A stretch of DNA of 64,000 nucleotides from positions 248,001 through 312,000 of the forward strand of contig NZ_FOLM01000005.1 of NCBI RefSeq assembly GCF_900112355.1, written 5' to 3'. The DNA comes from Streptomyces aidingensis (lineage in GTDB: Bacteria > Actinomycetota > Actinomycetes > Streptomycetales > Streptomycetaceae). The first letter of the stretch is position 1, and every line of letters begins with the position of its first letter. A model generated the notes under the pieces. The model had not been told where the DNA came from and searched no databases. It was given only the letters and a program-made list of their open reading frames with translations. A program made the translations under genes and the position numbers. Shown here piece after piece: positions 8,593-18,429 of the stretch.

Positions 8593-9881
8593 CGCGGGGG
8601 GCCGGTGCCGCGCGCACCCTGCTGGTCACCGGACCGGGCGGCGCGGGCACCACGACGGTCGCCGCGGCCACGGCGCTGGCCCAGGCCGCCGCCACCGGGC
8701 AGGACACGCTGCTGCTGAGCGCCGAGCCGGAGGCCCGGCTCGGCGCGCTGCTGGGCATCGCGGCGCTGCCGTCCTGGCCGGCCTCCCCGCCGCTGCGGAT
8801 GGCGCCGCACTGCTGGGTGGCGCGGCTGGACCCCGCCGAGCGCGGCCGGGCCGGGGCCGCCGCCGTGCAGGAGGAGGCCGCCGGGCTGTTCGAGGCGCTG
8901 GGCGCCGCGCCCCTGGACGACGGCGAGGTTCCCGACCTGCCCGGCACCGGGCCGCCGGCCCTGCTGGAGGCCCTGCACCGGCTGGCCACCGGCCGGGCCC
9001 GGCCGCCGGCGGGCGAGGACGCACCGGGTGCCGTACGGCCGGGCGGCCCGGGGAGCGGGCCCGCCGGGTGGGGCTGTGCGGTGGTGGACATGGGGCCGTG
9101 GGGCGAGGCGCTGCGGGCGGTGGGGCTGCCGCAGGAACTGGCGCCGCTGCTCCGGCGGCTGCGCCCGGCCGGCGCCGCGGACCGCGCCGGGGCGCCGGCC
9201 GGAGAGCGGGCCGGAGAGCCGGCCGGAGAGCGGGGCGAGGGCCGGTGGCCATGGCTGGCGCAGCTGGCCGGGCTGCCGCGGCTGCCGGCCCGGCGGCTCG
9301 CCGAGACCGCCGGGCGGTGGGCGGCGGCGCTGACCGCCGTCGGCGGGCTGCTGGCCGCGCCCGGCACCGGCGTACGGCTGGTGGCCGAGCCGGGGCCGCA
9401 GGCCACCGAGGCGGTGCGGCTGGCCCTGGCCGGGCTGGCGCTGCACGGGGTGGCCCTGGAGTCGGTGGTGGCCAACCGGCTGCTGCCGGGCGGTTCGCCC
9501 GACTCCTGGCTGGCGGGCCTGGCGGCCCGGCAACGGGCCGGACTCACCCGGCTGATGGACCTGGCGGCGGAGCTCCCGCTGCACCGCGTGGCCCACCTGG
9601 GGCGGCCGGCCGCCGGGGTGCCCGCCCTGGCCGGGCTCGGCATCCCCGCGGCCGGCCGGCCGGTCCCCGCGCCCGCACCCGAGGCGACCGACGGCGCCCT
9701 GCGGCTGCCGCTTCCCGGAATCCGCCGCGACGAGCTGCAACTGGTCCGGCACGGCGGCCAGTTGATCGTCACCGCCGGCCCCTTCCGGCGGCGGCTGCCG
9801 GTGCCGCCCGGCTGTCACTCCCGTCCCATCAGCGGCGCGGTCCTCGACGGCGGGGCGCTCACCGTCCGGTTCGCCGGCTGA
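8589..9881 (+). CDS. ArsA-like P-loop ATPase with degenerate Walker A motif
   Basis: A 430-residue protein of the ArsA/Get3 (SIMIBI) type by overall pattern: N-terminal P-loop region, VVDMGPWGEALR near the Walker B position, and the LHGVALESVVANRLLP segment typical of ArsA proteins. The Walker A reads GPGGAGTTT at residues 15-23: the essential GKT lysine is Thr21, and the signature lysine two residues into the motif is also missing. Nucleotide hydrolysis is therefore doubtful. It starts at the GTG overlapping the SRPBCC stop. The two may form a ligand-binding/chaperone pair, but the function is not established. Confidence 0.75.
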   Translation: MTRGAGAARTLLVTGPGGAGTTTVAAATALAQAAATGQDTLLLSAEPEARLGALLGIAALPSWPASPPLRMAPHCWVARLDPAERGRAGAAAVQEEAAGLFEALGAAPLDDGEVPDLPGTGPPALLEALHRLATGRARPPAGEDAPGAVRPGGPGSGPAGWGCAVVDMGPWGEALRAVGLPQELAPLLRRLRPAGAADRAGAPAGERAGEPAGERGEGRWPWLAQLAGLPRLPARRLAETAGRWAAALTAVGGLLAAPGTGVRLVAEPGPQATEAVRLALAGLALHGVALESVVANRLLPGGSPDSWLAGLAARQRAGLTRLMDLAAELPLHRVAHLGRPAAGVPALAGLGIPAAGRPVPAPAPEATDGALRLPLPGIRRDELQLVRHGGQLIVTAGPFRRRLPVPPGCHSRPISGAVLDGGALTVRFAG

Positions 9882-9975
9882 GCCGCCGCCGGAGTACCGC
9901 CGCCCGGCCGGCGGCTCCGGTACCTTCGGGGCAGAACGAGCCGCCGAACTTCTCCGCAGGGCCGAGGAGGCCGCG

Positions 9976-10452
9976 ATGAGCGAAGCGAACCCACCCGACG
10001 CCGTGCCCGAGGCCGTGCCGGAGGCCGACGCCTGGGCCACCGCCTGCAGCGAGGACCTCCGGGCCGAGCAGGCCCGCTTCCGCGAACGACGCCGGGCCGC
10101 CGCCGGCCCCGGCGGCGACGCCACCGAGGAACTGCGCCGCCTCGCCCGCACCGTGGCCGACGGGGTGGAGGAACTGAGCGCCGGGCTGAGCCGCCTGGCC
10201 GGCCGGGCCCAGATCGTGCTCACCCCCTTCGCCGGCCGCAACGCCGAGGTGCTCGGCCATCTGCTGCGCGCCGGCGAGGAGGTGGCCGAGGCGTTCCGTG
10301 CCGCCGCCGCCGGGTATGCATCCGACAGCGGGCGCCCGCGCCCGGAAGCAGACCACCAGGGCGGCCCGTCTTCAAAGAATGAACGGGATACTCCCCCCAA
10401 AGAGGGCGATAACGGCTTGGGCGACGGCCCATCCCGCATAGACCTGGACTGA
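9976..10452 (+). CDS. DUF5304 protein, SCO2127-like, upstream of glucokinase
   Basis: A 158-residue soluble, acidic, helical protein with no recognisable catalytic motif. Its core (TEELRRLARTVADGVEEL) is followed by an Ala-rich helix and a hydrophilic, low-complexity C-terminus. By position and composition it corresponds to S. coelicolor SCO2127, which lies directly upstream of glkA and has been linked to restoring carbon catabolite repression and glucose uptake in 2-deoxyglucose-resistant mutants. The gap to glkA is 74 bases and contains a TACGGT -10-like element, so glkA may have its own promoter as well as readthrough. Confidence 0.75.
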   Translation: MSEANPPDAVPEAVPEADAWATACSEDLRAEQARFRERRRAAAGPGGDATEELRRLARTVADGVEELSAGLSRLAGRAQIVLTPFAGRNAEVLGHLLRAGEEVAEAFRAAAAGYASDSGRPRPEADHQGGPSSKNERDTPPKEGDNGLGDGPSRIDLD

Positions 10453-10526
10453 TACGGCACCGAACACCCTGCCTGCCTCCGGTACGGTGGTCCGCAGCGG
10501 GGAACCACCAATCCACAGAGGGACAC

Positions 10527-11468
10527 ATGGGACTGACCATCGGGGTCGACATCGGCGGCACCAAGATCGCCGCCGGTGTGGTCGACGAAGCCGGAAAGAT
10601 CCTCGAAACCAGCACGGTGGCTACCCCGCCCACCCCCGAGGGCGTGGTGGACGCCATCGCCGACGCCGTCCGCACGGTCGGCGCGGGAACCGGGACCGAG
10701 GCGGTGGGAATCGGTGCCGCGGGCTACGTGGACGACAAGCGCGCCACCGTCCTGTTCGCGCCGAACATCAAGTGGCGCCGGGAAGCGCTCAAGGACAAGG
10801 TCGAGCAGCGCGTCGGCATGCCCGTGGTGGTGGAGAACGACGCCAACGCCGCCGCCTGGGGCGAGTACCGCTTCGGCGCCGGCCAGGGCCATGACGACGT
10901 CGTCTGCATCACCCTCGGCACCGGCCTCGGCGGCGGCATCATCATCGCCGGCAAGCTCTACCGCGGACGCTTCGGCGTGGCGGGCGAGTTCGGCCATATC
11001 CGGATGGTGCCGGACGGCCTGCTGTGCGGCTGCGGCAGCCAGGGCTGCTGGGAGCAGTACGCCTCCGGCCGCGCCCTGGTCCGCTACGCCCGGCAGCGCG
11101 CCACCGCCAGCCCCGACCAGGCCGAGGTGCTGCTCGCCCTCGGCGACGGCACCCCGGAGGGCATCGACGGCCGGCACATCAGCCAGGCCGCCCGCCAGGG
11201 CGACGCCGTGGCCATCGACTCCTTCCGCGAACTGGCCCGCTGGGCGGGCGCCGGACTGGCCGACCTGGCCTCGCTGTTCGACCCCTCGGCGTTCATCGTC
11301 GGCGGCGGGGTCTCGGACGAAGGGGATCTGGTGCTGGAGCCGATCCGCAAGTCCTTCCGCCGCTGGCTGGTGGGCAGCCGCTACCGGCCGCACGCCCAGG
11401 TGCTCGCCGCCCAACTCGGCGGCCGGGCCGGGCTGGTGGGCGCCGCGGACCTGGCGCGGCAGGGATAG
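10527..11468 (+). CDS. glkA: ROK-family glucokinase
   Basis: A 313-residue ATP-dependent glucokinase of the ROK family, close in length to S. coelicolor GlkA. The phosphate-binding DIGGTK motif is at residues 8-13; the sugar site includes VVENDANAAAWGE with the catalytic Asp. The ROK zinc-binding signature is complete: His157, Cys167, Cys169 and Cys174 (GHIRM..CGCGSQGC). It phosphorylates cytosolic glucose to glucose-6-phosphate and in Streptomyces is also required for carbon catabolite repression. The ATG has an AGAGGG ribosome site. The DUF5304 neighbour upstream supports the assignment. Confidence 0.96.
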   Translation: MGLTIGVDIGGTKIAAGVVDEAGKILETSTVATPPTPEGVVDAIADAVRTVGAGTGTEAVGIGAAGYVDDKRATVLFAPNIKWRREALKDKVEQRVGMPVVVENDANAAAWGEYRFGAGQGHDDVVCITLGTGLGGGIIIAGKLYRGRFGVAGEFGHIRMVPDGLLCGCGSQGCWEQYASGRALVRYARQRATASPDQAEVLLALGDGTPEGIDGRHISQAARQGDAVAIDSFRELARWAGAGLADLASLFDPSAFIVGGGVSDEGDLVLEPIRKSFRRWLVGSRYRPHAQVLAAQLGGRAGLVGAADLARQG

Positions 11469-11513
11469 CCGAACGGGGTGGGCGGGGCGGCCCGGTCCGC
11501 TAGGGTCGGCGGC

Positions 11514-12512
11514 ATGAGCGCGTCGCACCCGCCCACCGGGACGTCCGGCCCGTCCGGCGCTTCCCGTTCCGCCGGTCCTTCCGGTCCTTCCGGTCCTTCC
11601 GGTCCTTCCGGTCCTTCCGGTTCCGCCGGTTCTTCCGCACCGCCGTCCGCCGACGTCCCGGCGCCGTCGGCGCCCCCGGCCGACCCCGGGCGGGCCGCCG
11701 GGGCGCCGGCCGGAACCGAGATCCGTCTGCTCAGCTACAACATCCGTTCCCTGCGCGACGACCGGGAGGCGCTGGCCCGGGTGATCCGGGCCTGCGCCCC
11801 CGATGTGGTCTGTCTCCAGGAGGCCCCGCGCTTCCTGCGCTGGCGCCGGCAGGCCGGGCGGCTGGGCATGGCCACCGGGCTGGTCCATGTGGCCGGAGGC
11901 GCCCCCTCCTGCGGAACCATGATCATGTCAAGGCTGTGGCCAAAGGTCGAACACACCGGGGATGTACCACTGCCCTACGGCCCCGGCCACCACCGGCGGG
12001 TGGTGGCCACCGCCCGGCTGCGGTTCGGCGACTCCGTCACCGGGCCGGTGCTGACCGTGGCGAGCTGCCATCTGGCCAACGACTACCCCAACGAGCGGCT
12101 CAGCCAGGCCGGGGTGCTGCTGGACCGGATCACCGGGCCGGACGGGCTGGCCGCGGGCGGACCGGCCGTGGTGGCGGGCGACATCAACGACCAGCCCGGC
12201 GGCCGGGCCTTCCGGCGGCTCAGCGGCACCCTGCGGGACGCCTGGGCGGCGGCCCCGGCGGGCGGCGAGCACACCTGGTCGGCCACCCGGCCGCAGCGCC
12301 GCATCGACGCCGTGCTGTGCACCCCGGAGGTGGAGATCGTGAGCTGCGGCGTGCCGCACGGCCTGCCCGGTGTCCGGGAGGCGGATCTGCGGGCCGCCAC
12401 CGACCATCTGCCGCTGCTGGCCGTGCTGCGCCTCCCGCCGCGCGCCCGCGCCGCCGCAGCGCCGCCCGACCCGGGCGGCGGGCCGCGGCCGGGCCCGTCT
12501 CCGCTGGGCTAG
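11514..12512 (+). CDS. Endonuclease/exonuclease/phosphatase (EEP) family protein
   Basis: A 332-residue metal-dependent phosphodiesterase-fold protein. The EEP domain begins about residue 72 with RLLSYNIRSL (catalytic Asn) and has VCLQEAP (metal-binding Glu), VVAGDINDQPGG (Asp/Asn pair) and the C-terminal ATDHLPLLAVL with catalytic Asp-His. The substrate may be nucleic acid, sphingolipid or phosphoinositide. Residues 1-70 are low-complexity Pro/Ser/Gly from a 9-bp tandem repeat. The ATG lies 7 bases after a TAGGGT -10 hexamer, suggesting a leaderless transcript. Its TAG overlaps the stop of the convergent gene (CTAG at 12509-12512). Confidence 0.85.
   Translation: MSASHPPTGTSGPSGASRSAGPSGPSGPSGPSGPSGSAGSSAPPSADVPAPSAPPADPGRAAGAPAGTEIRLLSYNIRSLRDDREALARVIRACAPDVVCLQEAPRFLRWRRQAGRLGMATGLVHVAGGAPSCGTMIMSRLWPKVEHTGDVPLPYGPGHHRRVVATARLRFGDSVTGPVLTVASCHLANDYPNERLSQAGVLLDRITGPDGLAAGGPAVVAGDINDQPGGRAFRRLSGTLRDAWAAAPAGGEHTWSATRPQRRIDAVLCTPEVEIVSCGVPHGLPGVREADLRAATDHLPLLAVLRLPPRARAAAAPPDPGGGPRPGPSPLG
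11572..11616 (+). repeat. 9-bp tandem repeat (five copies) inside the EEP gene
   Basis: Five perfect head-to-tail copies of CCGGTCCTT encode a run of Pro-Ser-Gly tripeptides in the N-terminal linker of the EEP protein. A diverged sixth unit follows. Units of 9 bp keep the frame, so copy-number change would only alter linker length. Confidence 0.9.
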
Positions 12513-13195
12513 ACGACCGCGCCGCCGCCCGGGTCGGGCCAGTCGTCCCGGCCGTCCCGCATCCGGGCCACCAGGGTGGCGAAGCCGCCCAGGAAGCCGC
12601 CGATGCCCAGCACGGCGATCCACCAGCTCATCGGCCGGCCCAGCAGCACCGTCAGCACCAGCAGCAGCGGACCGCCCAGCACCGCCGTCCAGGCGAACCG
12701 GGTGGTCAGGTCGCTCTCCGGCAGCGGCGGCGGCTCGGGCGGCTCGAAGTGCCCCTCGTCCTCGTCCTCCGGCGCCCAGTCGCGCGGGCCGGGGCCCTCC
12801 CAGGGGCCGTCGTCGTCCCCGTCCCTGTCCCCGTCCCTGGCCCTGTCCCCGTCTCCATCCGCGTCCGCGGCTCCGTCCCGGTCCGGCCGGCCGCGCCCGG
12901 CGTCCGGGCCGGGCCCGGGGTCCTGCGGTCCGGGGCCTGCGGGGTGCTCGCGGGCCCGGCCGCGCTCCTCCCCGCCGGCCGCGCCGGCCGTGCCGCCGTC
13001 CCCTGTGCCGCCGCCGTTCAGCCCGCCCCGCGCCGAACGGTCCACGATGTCGATCCGGTCGGTCTCCGCGGTCTGGGGCCAGACCCCGGGCGGGTCCGGG
13101 GGTTCCTCGCCGTAGGCGGCGACGATCTCAGCCCATGCCGCTTGCTCGTCAATCGGTTCACGGCCCTCGCCGCGCTCCTGGTCACGCTCCGTCAC
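12509..13195 (-). CDS. Membrane protein with acidic N-terminus and two C-terminal TM segments
   Basis: A 228-residue protein I cannot place in a named family. The N-terminal two thirds are hydrophilic, rich in Asp, Gly and Arg with DGDGD-type repeats, and begin VTERDQERGEGREPIDEQAAWAEIVAAYGEE. Near the C-terminus two hydrophobic stretches, FAWTAVLGGPLLLVLTVLLG and WWIAVLGIGGFLGGFATLV, should span the membrane as a hairpin. The GTG lies inside the end of the esterase gene (13-14 bp overlap), so the two are coupled and co-transcribed. The same gene pair occurs in Streptomyces near glkA. Confidence 0.7.
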   Translation of the reverse strand: MTERDQERGEGREPIDEQAAWAEIVAAYGEEPPDPPGVWPQTAETDRIDIVDRSARGGLNGGGTGDGGTAGAAGGEERGRAREHPAGPGPQDPGPGPDAGRGRPDRDGAADADGDGDRARDGDRDGDDDGPWEGPGPRDWAPEDEDEGHFEPPEPPPLPESDLTTRFAWTAVLGGPLLLVLTVLLGRPMSWWIAVLGIGGFLGGFATLVARMRDGRDDWPDPGGGAVV

Positions 13196-13964
13196 GTAGG
13201 GTCTTCCTCGTCGCCATCCGGGTGATCCGGGAGATGAACGCGTCGGTCTCCTGAAAGATACGCTCCGCGTCATGATCCAACGTCGCCACGTGGTAGCTCT
13301 GTTCCAGCACTATCGCCGTCAGGTCCGCTGAGGAAACCAGGCGGCGCACCAGCCCCGAGTTGGCCGGCGGCACCACATGGTCGTTCCTGCTGGTCATCAG
13401 CAGCAGCGGCTGGGTCACCCCGGGAAGCTCGCGGTACACCACCCGGACCAGGCGGGCGAGTGAGTGGGCGGCGTGCAGCGGGACCCGGGTGTAGCCCGAC
13501 TCGGCCGTGCCCGGCTTGGCGATATCACTGACGATCCCCTTGGTGCTGGGCACCAGATGGCGTGCCACCGGCAGCAGCACACGCTGCCCCCTGGCCATGC
13601 CGACCACCGGGTTCACCACCGCGACACCCTTGACCAGCTCCGCATGGCGGGCGGCCAGCCGGAGCGCCAGCGCGCCGCCCATGGACAGCCCGCAGACGTA
13701 CACCTCGGCGCAGCGCGCCGCCAGCGCGTGCAGCTCCCGGTCCACGGCCGCGTACCAGTCCTGCCAACGGGTGTACTGGAGGTCCTGCCAGCGGGTGCCG
13801 TGGCCGGGCAGCAGGGGCAGCGAGACGGTGTGCCCCGCGGCGGCCAGGTGCTCGGCCCAGGGGCGCAGCGACTGCGGGGTCCCGGTGAAGCCGTGGCAGA
13901 GCAGCACACCGGTGTCGGCGGACCCCCGGTGGGTGTACGGCTCGGCGCCGGGGAGCAGCGTCAT
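13182..13964 (-). CDS. Alpha/beta-hydrolase, esterase/lipase
   Basis: A 260-residue alpha/beta-hydrolase. The oxyanion HGFTGTPQS motif is near residues 25-33, the nucleophile elbow GLSMGG near 95, an acid in SRNDHVVPP near 205, and the catalytic His in SYHVATLDHD near 233, so the Ser-Asp-His triad looks complete. It resembles monoacylglycerol lipase/carboxylesterase (Est30-like) enzymes. The ATG has GGAGG 8 bases upstream. It is divergent from the acyltransferase gene with about 160 bp between them; a lipid-related role for both is an inference. Confidence 0.87.
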   Translation of the reverse strand: MTLLPGAEPYTHRGSADTGVLLCHGFTGTPQSLRPWAEHLAAAGHTVSLPLLPGHGTRWQDLQYTRWQDWYAAVDRELHALAARCAEVYVCGLSMGGALALRLAARHAELVKGVAVVNPVVGMARGQRVLLPVARHLVPSTKGIVSDIAKPGTAESGYTRVPLHAAHSLARLVRVVYRELPGVTQPLLLMTSRNDHVVPPANSGLVRRLVSSADLTAIVLEQSYHVATLDHDAERIFQETDAFISRITRMATRKTLRDGA

Positions 13965-14126
13965 GGAGACCTCCGTGCGGCCGTGGAGCGGGACCGCTGC
14001 CACCCTACGCGCGCCGGTGACCGGCCGGTAGCCCGGAGCCTGGCTGCCCTTCCGGGCGCCCTCACCGAGCCGCGGCGGGCGGAAGGCCAGTAAGGTCGGC
14101 ATCACATCGGCGAAGGAGGTCCCGGG

Positions 14127-14906
14127 GTGTTGTACGAGACATTGAAGGTGTCCGTCGGCGCCGGGCTCAAAGTCACCTTCCGCCCGTGGGTGGAGGGCAA
14201 GGAGTATGTGCCGGCCGTCGGTCCGGCCATCCTGGCCAGCAACCACCTCTCCTTCTCGGACTCCTTCTTCCTGCCGGCCGTGCTGGACCGCCGGATCACC
14301 TTCATCGCCAAGCAGGAGTACTTCACCACGCCCGGGGTGAAGGGCCGGCTGACCGCCGCGTTCTTCAAGGGGGTGGGGCAGCTTCCGGTGGACCGCTCCG
14401 GCATCCGCGGGGCCGGGGAGGCGGCCATCCAGGCCGGCATCGAGGTGCTGCGGCGCGGCGAGCTGTTCGGCATCTACCCGGAGGGCACCCGCTCCCCGGA
14501 CGGGCGGCTCTACCGCGGCAAGCCGGGGGGCCTGGCCCGGGTGGCACTGGCCACGGGCGCGCCGGTGATCCCGGTGGCGATGATCAACACCGAGAAGATC
14601 CAGCCGCCGGGCAAGATGGTGCCCAAACTGATGCGGCCGGGGATACGGTTCGGCGAGCCGCTGGACTTCAGCCGCTATCAGGGCATGGAGAAGGACCGCT
14701 TCATCCTGCGTTCGGTAACCGATCAGGTGATGTACGCCATCATGAAGCTCTCCGGCCAGGAGTATGTCGACATGTATGCCACGGCGGCCAAGCGGCAGCT
14801 CGCCGAGGAGAGCAGGCGGCGGGCGGCCGAGGAGAAGCAGGAAAAGCAGGAAAAGCAGGAGAAGCACGAGAGGCAGGAGAAGCGCTCCGGCGGGCCCGGC
14901 GAGTGA
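14127..14906 (+). CDS. 1-acylglycerol-3-phosphate acyltransferase (PlsC family)
   Basis: A 259-residue PlsC-family acyltransferase that adds the second acyl chain to lysophosphatidic acid, or acts on a related acceptor, at the membrane. The catalytic HX4D motif is His40-Asp45 (NHLSFSD); later blocks are FIAKQEYF, FFKGVGQLPVDRSG, the acceptor-binding EGTRSPDG, and VPVAMINT-like sequence. The GTG is preceded by GAAGGAGGT. The C-terminus has short repeats (KQEKQEKQEKHERQEK) predicted to be a charged helix. The histidine kinase gene starts 45 bases downstream and may be in the same transcript. Confidence 0.9.
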   Translation: MLYETLKVSVGAGLKVTFRPWVEGKEYVPAVGPAILASNHLSFSDSFFLPAVLDRRITFIAKQEYFTTPGVKGRLTAAFFKGVGQLPVDRSGIRGAGEAAIQAGIEVLRRGELFGIYPEGTRSPDGRLYRGKPGGLARVALATGAPVIPVAMINTEKIQPPGKMVPKLMRPGIRFGEPLDFSRYQGMEKDRFILRSVTDQVMYAIMKLSGQEYVDMYATAAKRQLAEESRRRAAEEKQEKQEKQEKHERQEKRSGGPGE

Positions 14907-14951
14907 GGCACCGAGGCGGCGCGAGCGGCATCCGGGGGGAGGCACACCGAC

Positions 14952-16307
14952 ATGGCGTCACCGGCGCGTTCCGCACCGGCCGCGCGGCAGCGCTCCCAGG
15001 CGCGCGCCGAGGGCGGCGGTGGCCGCCTGGGAGCCGCACTGGAACGCCCGCTGTGGCGGGCGCTGCTCGGCTACCGGATCCTGACCGCGGGCTACGCCTG
15101 GGTGGTCTTCGGCCTCAACTACGGGGCGTACGAGGCCCAGGGCCGTCCCGGGGCGGGCCTCGGCTATCTCTCCCTGCTGTCCCTGTGGACCCTGGCCACG
15201 CTGGACCGGGTGTCGTCCGCCCGGCGCTGCACCGCACCGTTTCTGGTCGCCGACATGACCCTGGCGATCGGCGGCATCCTGTTCAGCCGGGTCGCCGACC
15301 CGGCGCAGGAGATCGGCCCCACGCTGCCGTCGATCTGGACGGCGGGCGCCGTGCTGGCGGTGGCGGTCAGGGCGGGCTGGCGCTGGTCGGGCGTGGCGGC
15401 CGTGCTGGTCGGCCTGGCCGGCATCGTGGAGTACGGCGGGCCGGGCCGGTCCACCCTGCACAACGCGGCGCTGGTGTGCGTGGCCAGCATCGCCATCGGC
15501 TATGTGGTGGAGGTGGCGCGGGCCAGCGAACGGGCGCTGGCCGAGGCGCTGCGCATCGAGGCCGCCACCCGGGAGCGGGAGCGGCTGGCCCGGGACATCC
15601 ATGACGGCGTGCTCCAGGTGCTGGCCCTGGTGCAGCGCCGGGGCAGTGCGCTGGGCGGCGAGGACGCCGAGCTCGGGAGGCTGGCCGGGGAGCAGGAGCG
15701 CGCCCTGCGCAGCCTCATCACCGGCGCCGCCGGTCCCGCTGTCCCCGGCCCGCGCACCGCCCCGGACGCCCCGGACACCCCCGACACCCCCGACGCCCCG
15801 GACGCCCCGGATGCCGCTGCCGTCCGGCCGGCCGAACCGGCGGAGCCCGCGGAGCTCGATCTCCGCGCCCTGCTGGCGGCCCGCGCGGGGGAGCGCGTCA
15901 TCTTCTCCGGCCCGGCCGGGCCGCTGCCGCTCCCGGCCGCCGCCGCCCGGGAACTGGACGCGGCGGTCGGCGCGGCGCTGGACAACGTCCGCACCCACAC
16001 CCGCAACGCCGCGGGCGTCCCCGCCCGGGCGTGGATCCTGCTGGAGGACGAGCCGGAAGCGGTGCTGATCACGGTCCGGGACGACGGGCCGGGCATTGCG
16101 GCGGGACGGCTGGCGGCGGCCGAGGCCGAGGGCCGGATGGGAGTCTCGCTCTCCATCCGGGGACGGCTGCGGGACCTGGGCGGCACCGCCGACTGGATCT
16201 CCCTGCCCGGGCAGGGCACGGAGGTGGAGCTGTCCGTTCCGCGTGCCGCCCTGCGCGCCGCCGCCGGGCCCGCCGCACCGACCGATCGGGAGGGAAGGAC
16301 CTCATGA
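14952..16307 (+). CDS. macS: Sensor histidine kinase, MacS-type
   Basis: A 451-residue sensor kinase of the NarL-partner (HisKA_3) class. Four to six hydrophobic segments lie in residues about 40-195; the dimerisation/phosphoacceptor helix has His217 in RDIHDGVLQ, and a C-terminal HATPase_c domain shows ALDNVRTH (N box) and VRDDGPGIAAG (G1). A PDAPDTP-repeat linker (about 270-290) separates the DHp and ATPase domains. It overlaps the response regulator by ATGA. Family plus position six genes past glkA match MacS of S. coelicolor, whose system affects development and actinorhodin; the orthology is inferred. Confidence 0.8.
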   Translation: MASPARSAPAARQRSQARAEGGGGRLGAALERPLWRALLGYRILTAGYAWVVFGLNYGAYEAQGRPGAGLGYLSLLSLWTLATLDRVSSARRCTAPFLVADMTLAIGGILFSRVADPAQEIGPTLPSIWTAGAVLAVAVRAGWRWSGVAAVLVGLAGIVEYGGPGRSTLHNAALVCVASIAIGYVVEVARASERALAEALRIEAATRERERLARDIHDGVLQVLALVQRRGSALGGEDAELGRLAGEQERALRSLITGAAGPAVPGPRTAPDAPDTPDTPDAPDAPDAAAVRPAEPAEPAELDLRALLAARAGERVIFSGPAGPLPLPAAAARELDAAVGAALDNVRTHTRNAAGVPARAWILLEDEPEAVLITVRDDGPGIAAGRLAAAEAEGRMGVSLSIRGRLRDLGGTADWISLPGQGTEVELSVPRAALRAAAGPAAPTDREGRTS

Positions 16308-17065
16308 CCCACACCGCACCGGCCTCCGGACCGGCCCCCGGACCGGCCGCGGCGGATCCGGCTCCCGCCACCACGGTCATGGTCGTCGACGACCATCCGA
16401 TGTGGCGGGACGCCGTCTCCCGGGATCTCACCGAGGCCGGCTTCTCGGTGGTCGCCACCGCCGGGGACGGAGCACAGGCCGTGCAGCGGGCCAGGGCGGC
16501 CCGCCCCGAGGTGCTGATCCTGGACCTCAATCTGCCCGGTCTGCCCGGCGCCGAGGTGTGCCGCCGGGTGCTGGGCGCACATGCCGCCGCCGGCGATCCG
16601 GACGGCGCGCCGCGGGTGCTGGTCCTGTCCGCCAGCGGTGAGCAGGAGGACGTCCTGGAGGCGGTCAAGGCCGGGGCGACCGGTTATCTCGTCAAGTCCG
16701 CCAGCGCCGGGGACCTCATCGAGGCGGTGCGCCGGACCGCGGCCGGCGAACCCGTCTTCACCCCCGGACTCGCCGGGCTGGTGCTCGGCGAGTTCCGTCG
16801 CCTGGCCACCGTCCCCGCCCAGGGCGACGGCTCCCGTCCCGCGGCCCCCGGTGATCCCGCCGTCCCCCGCCTCACCGCGCGGGAGAAGGAGGTCCTGCGG
16901 CTCGTCGCCAAGGGCCTGACCTACCGCCAGATCGCCGAGCGCCTGTTCATCTCCCACCGGACCGTGCAGAACCACGTCCAGAACACCCTCGGCAAGCTCC
17001 AGCTCCACAACCGCGCCGAGCTGGTCCGCTACGCCATCGAACGCGGCCTGGACGGCGACGCCTGA
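16304..17065 (+). CDS. macR: LuxR/NarL-type response regulator, MacR-type
   Basis: A 253-residue response regulator. The receiver domain has the acidic pair in VVDDHPMW, the phosphoacceptor Asp74 (ILDLNLPG) and the lysine in GYLVKSAS. The C-terminal GerE helix-turn-helix (LTAREKEVLRLVAKGLTYRQIAERLFIS) is intact. It overlaps the kinase gene by 4 bp, so the two proteins form one two-component system. S. coelicolor MacR binds an inverted repeat of TGAGTAC half-sites; I found no complete copy of that box in this window. Confidence 0.85.
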   Translation: MTHTAPASGPAPGPAAADPAPATTVMVVDDHPMWRDAVSRDLTEAGFSVVATAGDGAQAVQRARAARPEVLILDLNLPGLPGAEVCRRVLGAHAAAGDPDGAPRVLVLSASGEQEDVLEAVKAGATGYLVKSASAGDLIEAVRRTAAGEPVFTPGLAGLVLGEFRRLATVPAQGDGSRPAAPGDPAVPRLTAREKEVLRLVAKGLTYRQIAERLFISHRTVQNHVQNTLGKLQLHNRAELVRYAIERGLDGDA

Positions 17066-17389
17066 CCGCGGCCCCGGACCCGGGCCGGCGCGCTCCGCAC
17101 CGACTCCACCCGCATGGAGCTGAACGCGTGCGGCAACGGCCGTCCATGAGCGCGCGCTCCACGGCGGCGGCACGCTCCACCGCGAACCGGGCGGCGGGCC
17201 GGCCGAGGACATCCGGCCAATTCCGGCGAGGACCACCGGATCGTCCATCCAGCAGGCATCCACCGGCAGTTCTACGGCTGACGGCGGCGCAGCGGGCGGC
17301 CCCGCCCGACACGCGGAGGGCCGCCCGGCCCTCCCGTGCCGGGTGTGATGCACTGGGGCCCGCAGCCCGTTCGAGCCTGGAGAAGACCG
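17066..17389. other. Intergenic region with no recognised element
   Basis: This 324-bp gap between the response regulator and the 2-hydroxyacid dehydrogenase has G+C-rich, non-coding character. Short open frames in it have no recognisable family or convincing start. It must contain the dehydrogenase promoter, but I see no clear -10/-35 pair. Confidence 0.4.
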
Positions 17390-18391
<1,002 letters not shown>

Positions 18392-18429
18392 TGCCCGCCG
18401 AGACGGCCGGAGCCGGCCGCACGCGGCTG

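Noticed and set aside
8397..11888. A 1163-codon open frame on the minus strand across the ArsA-like, DUF5304 and glkA genes
   Set aside because: Low-complexity Gly/Pro/Arg translation with no domain, antisense to genes with intact motifs. Long antisense frames are expected at this G+C.
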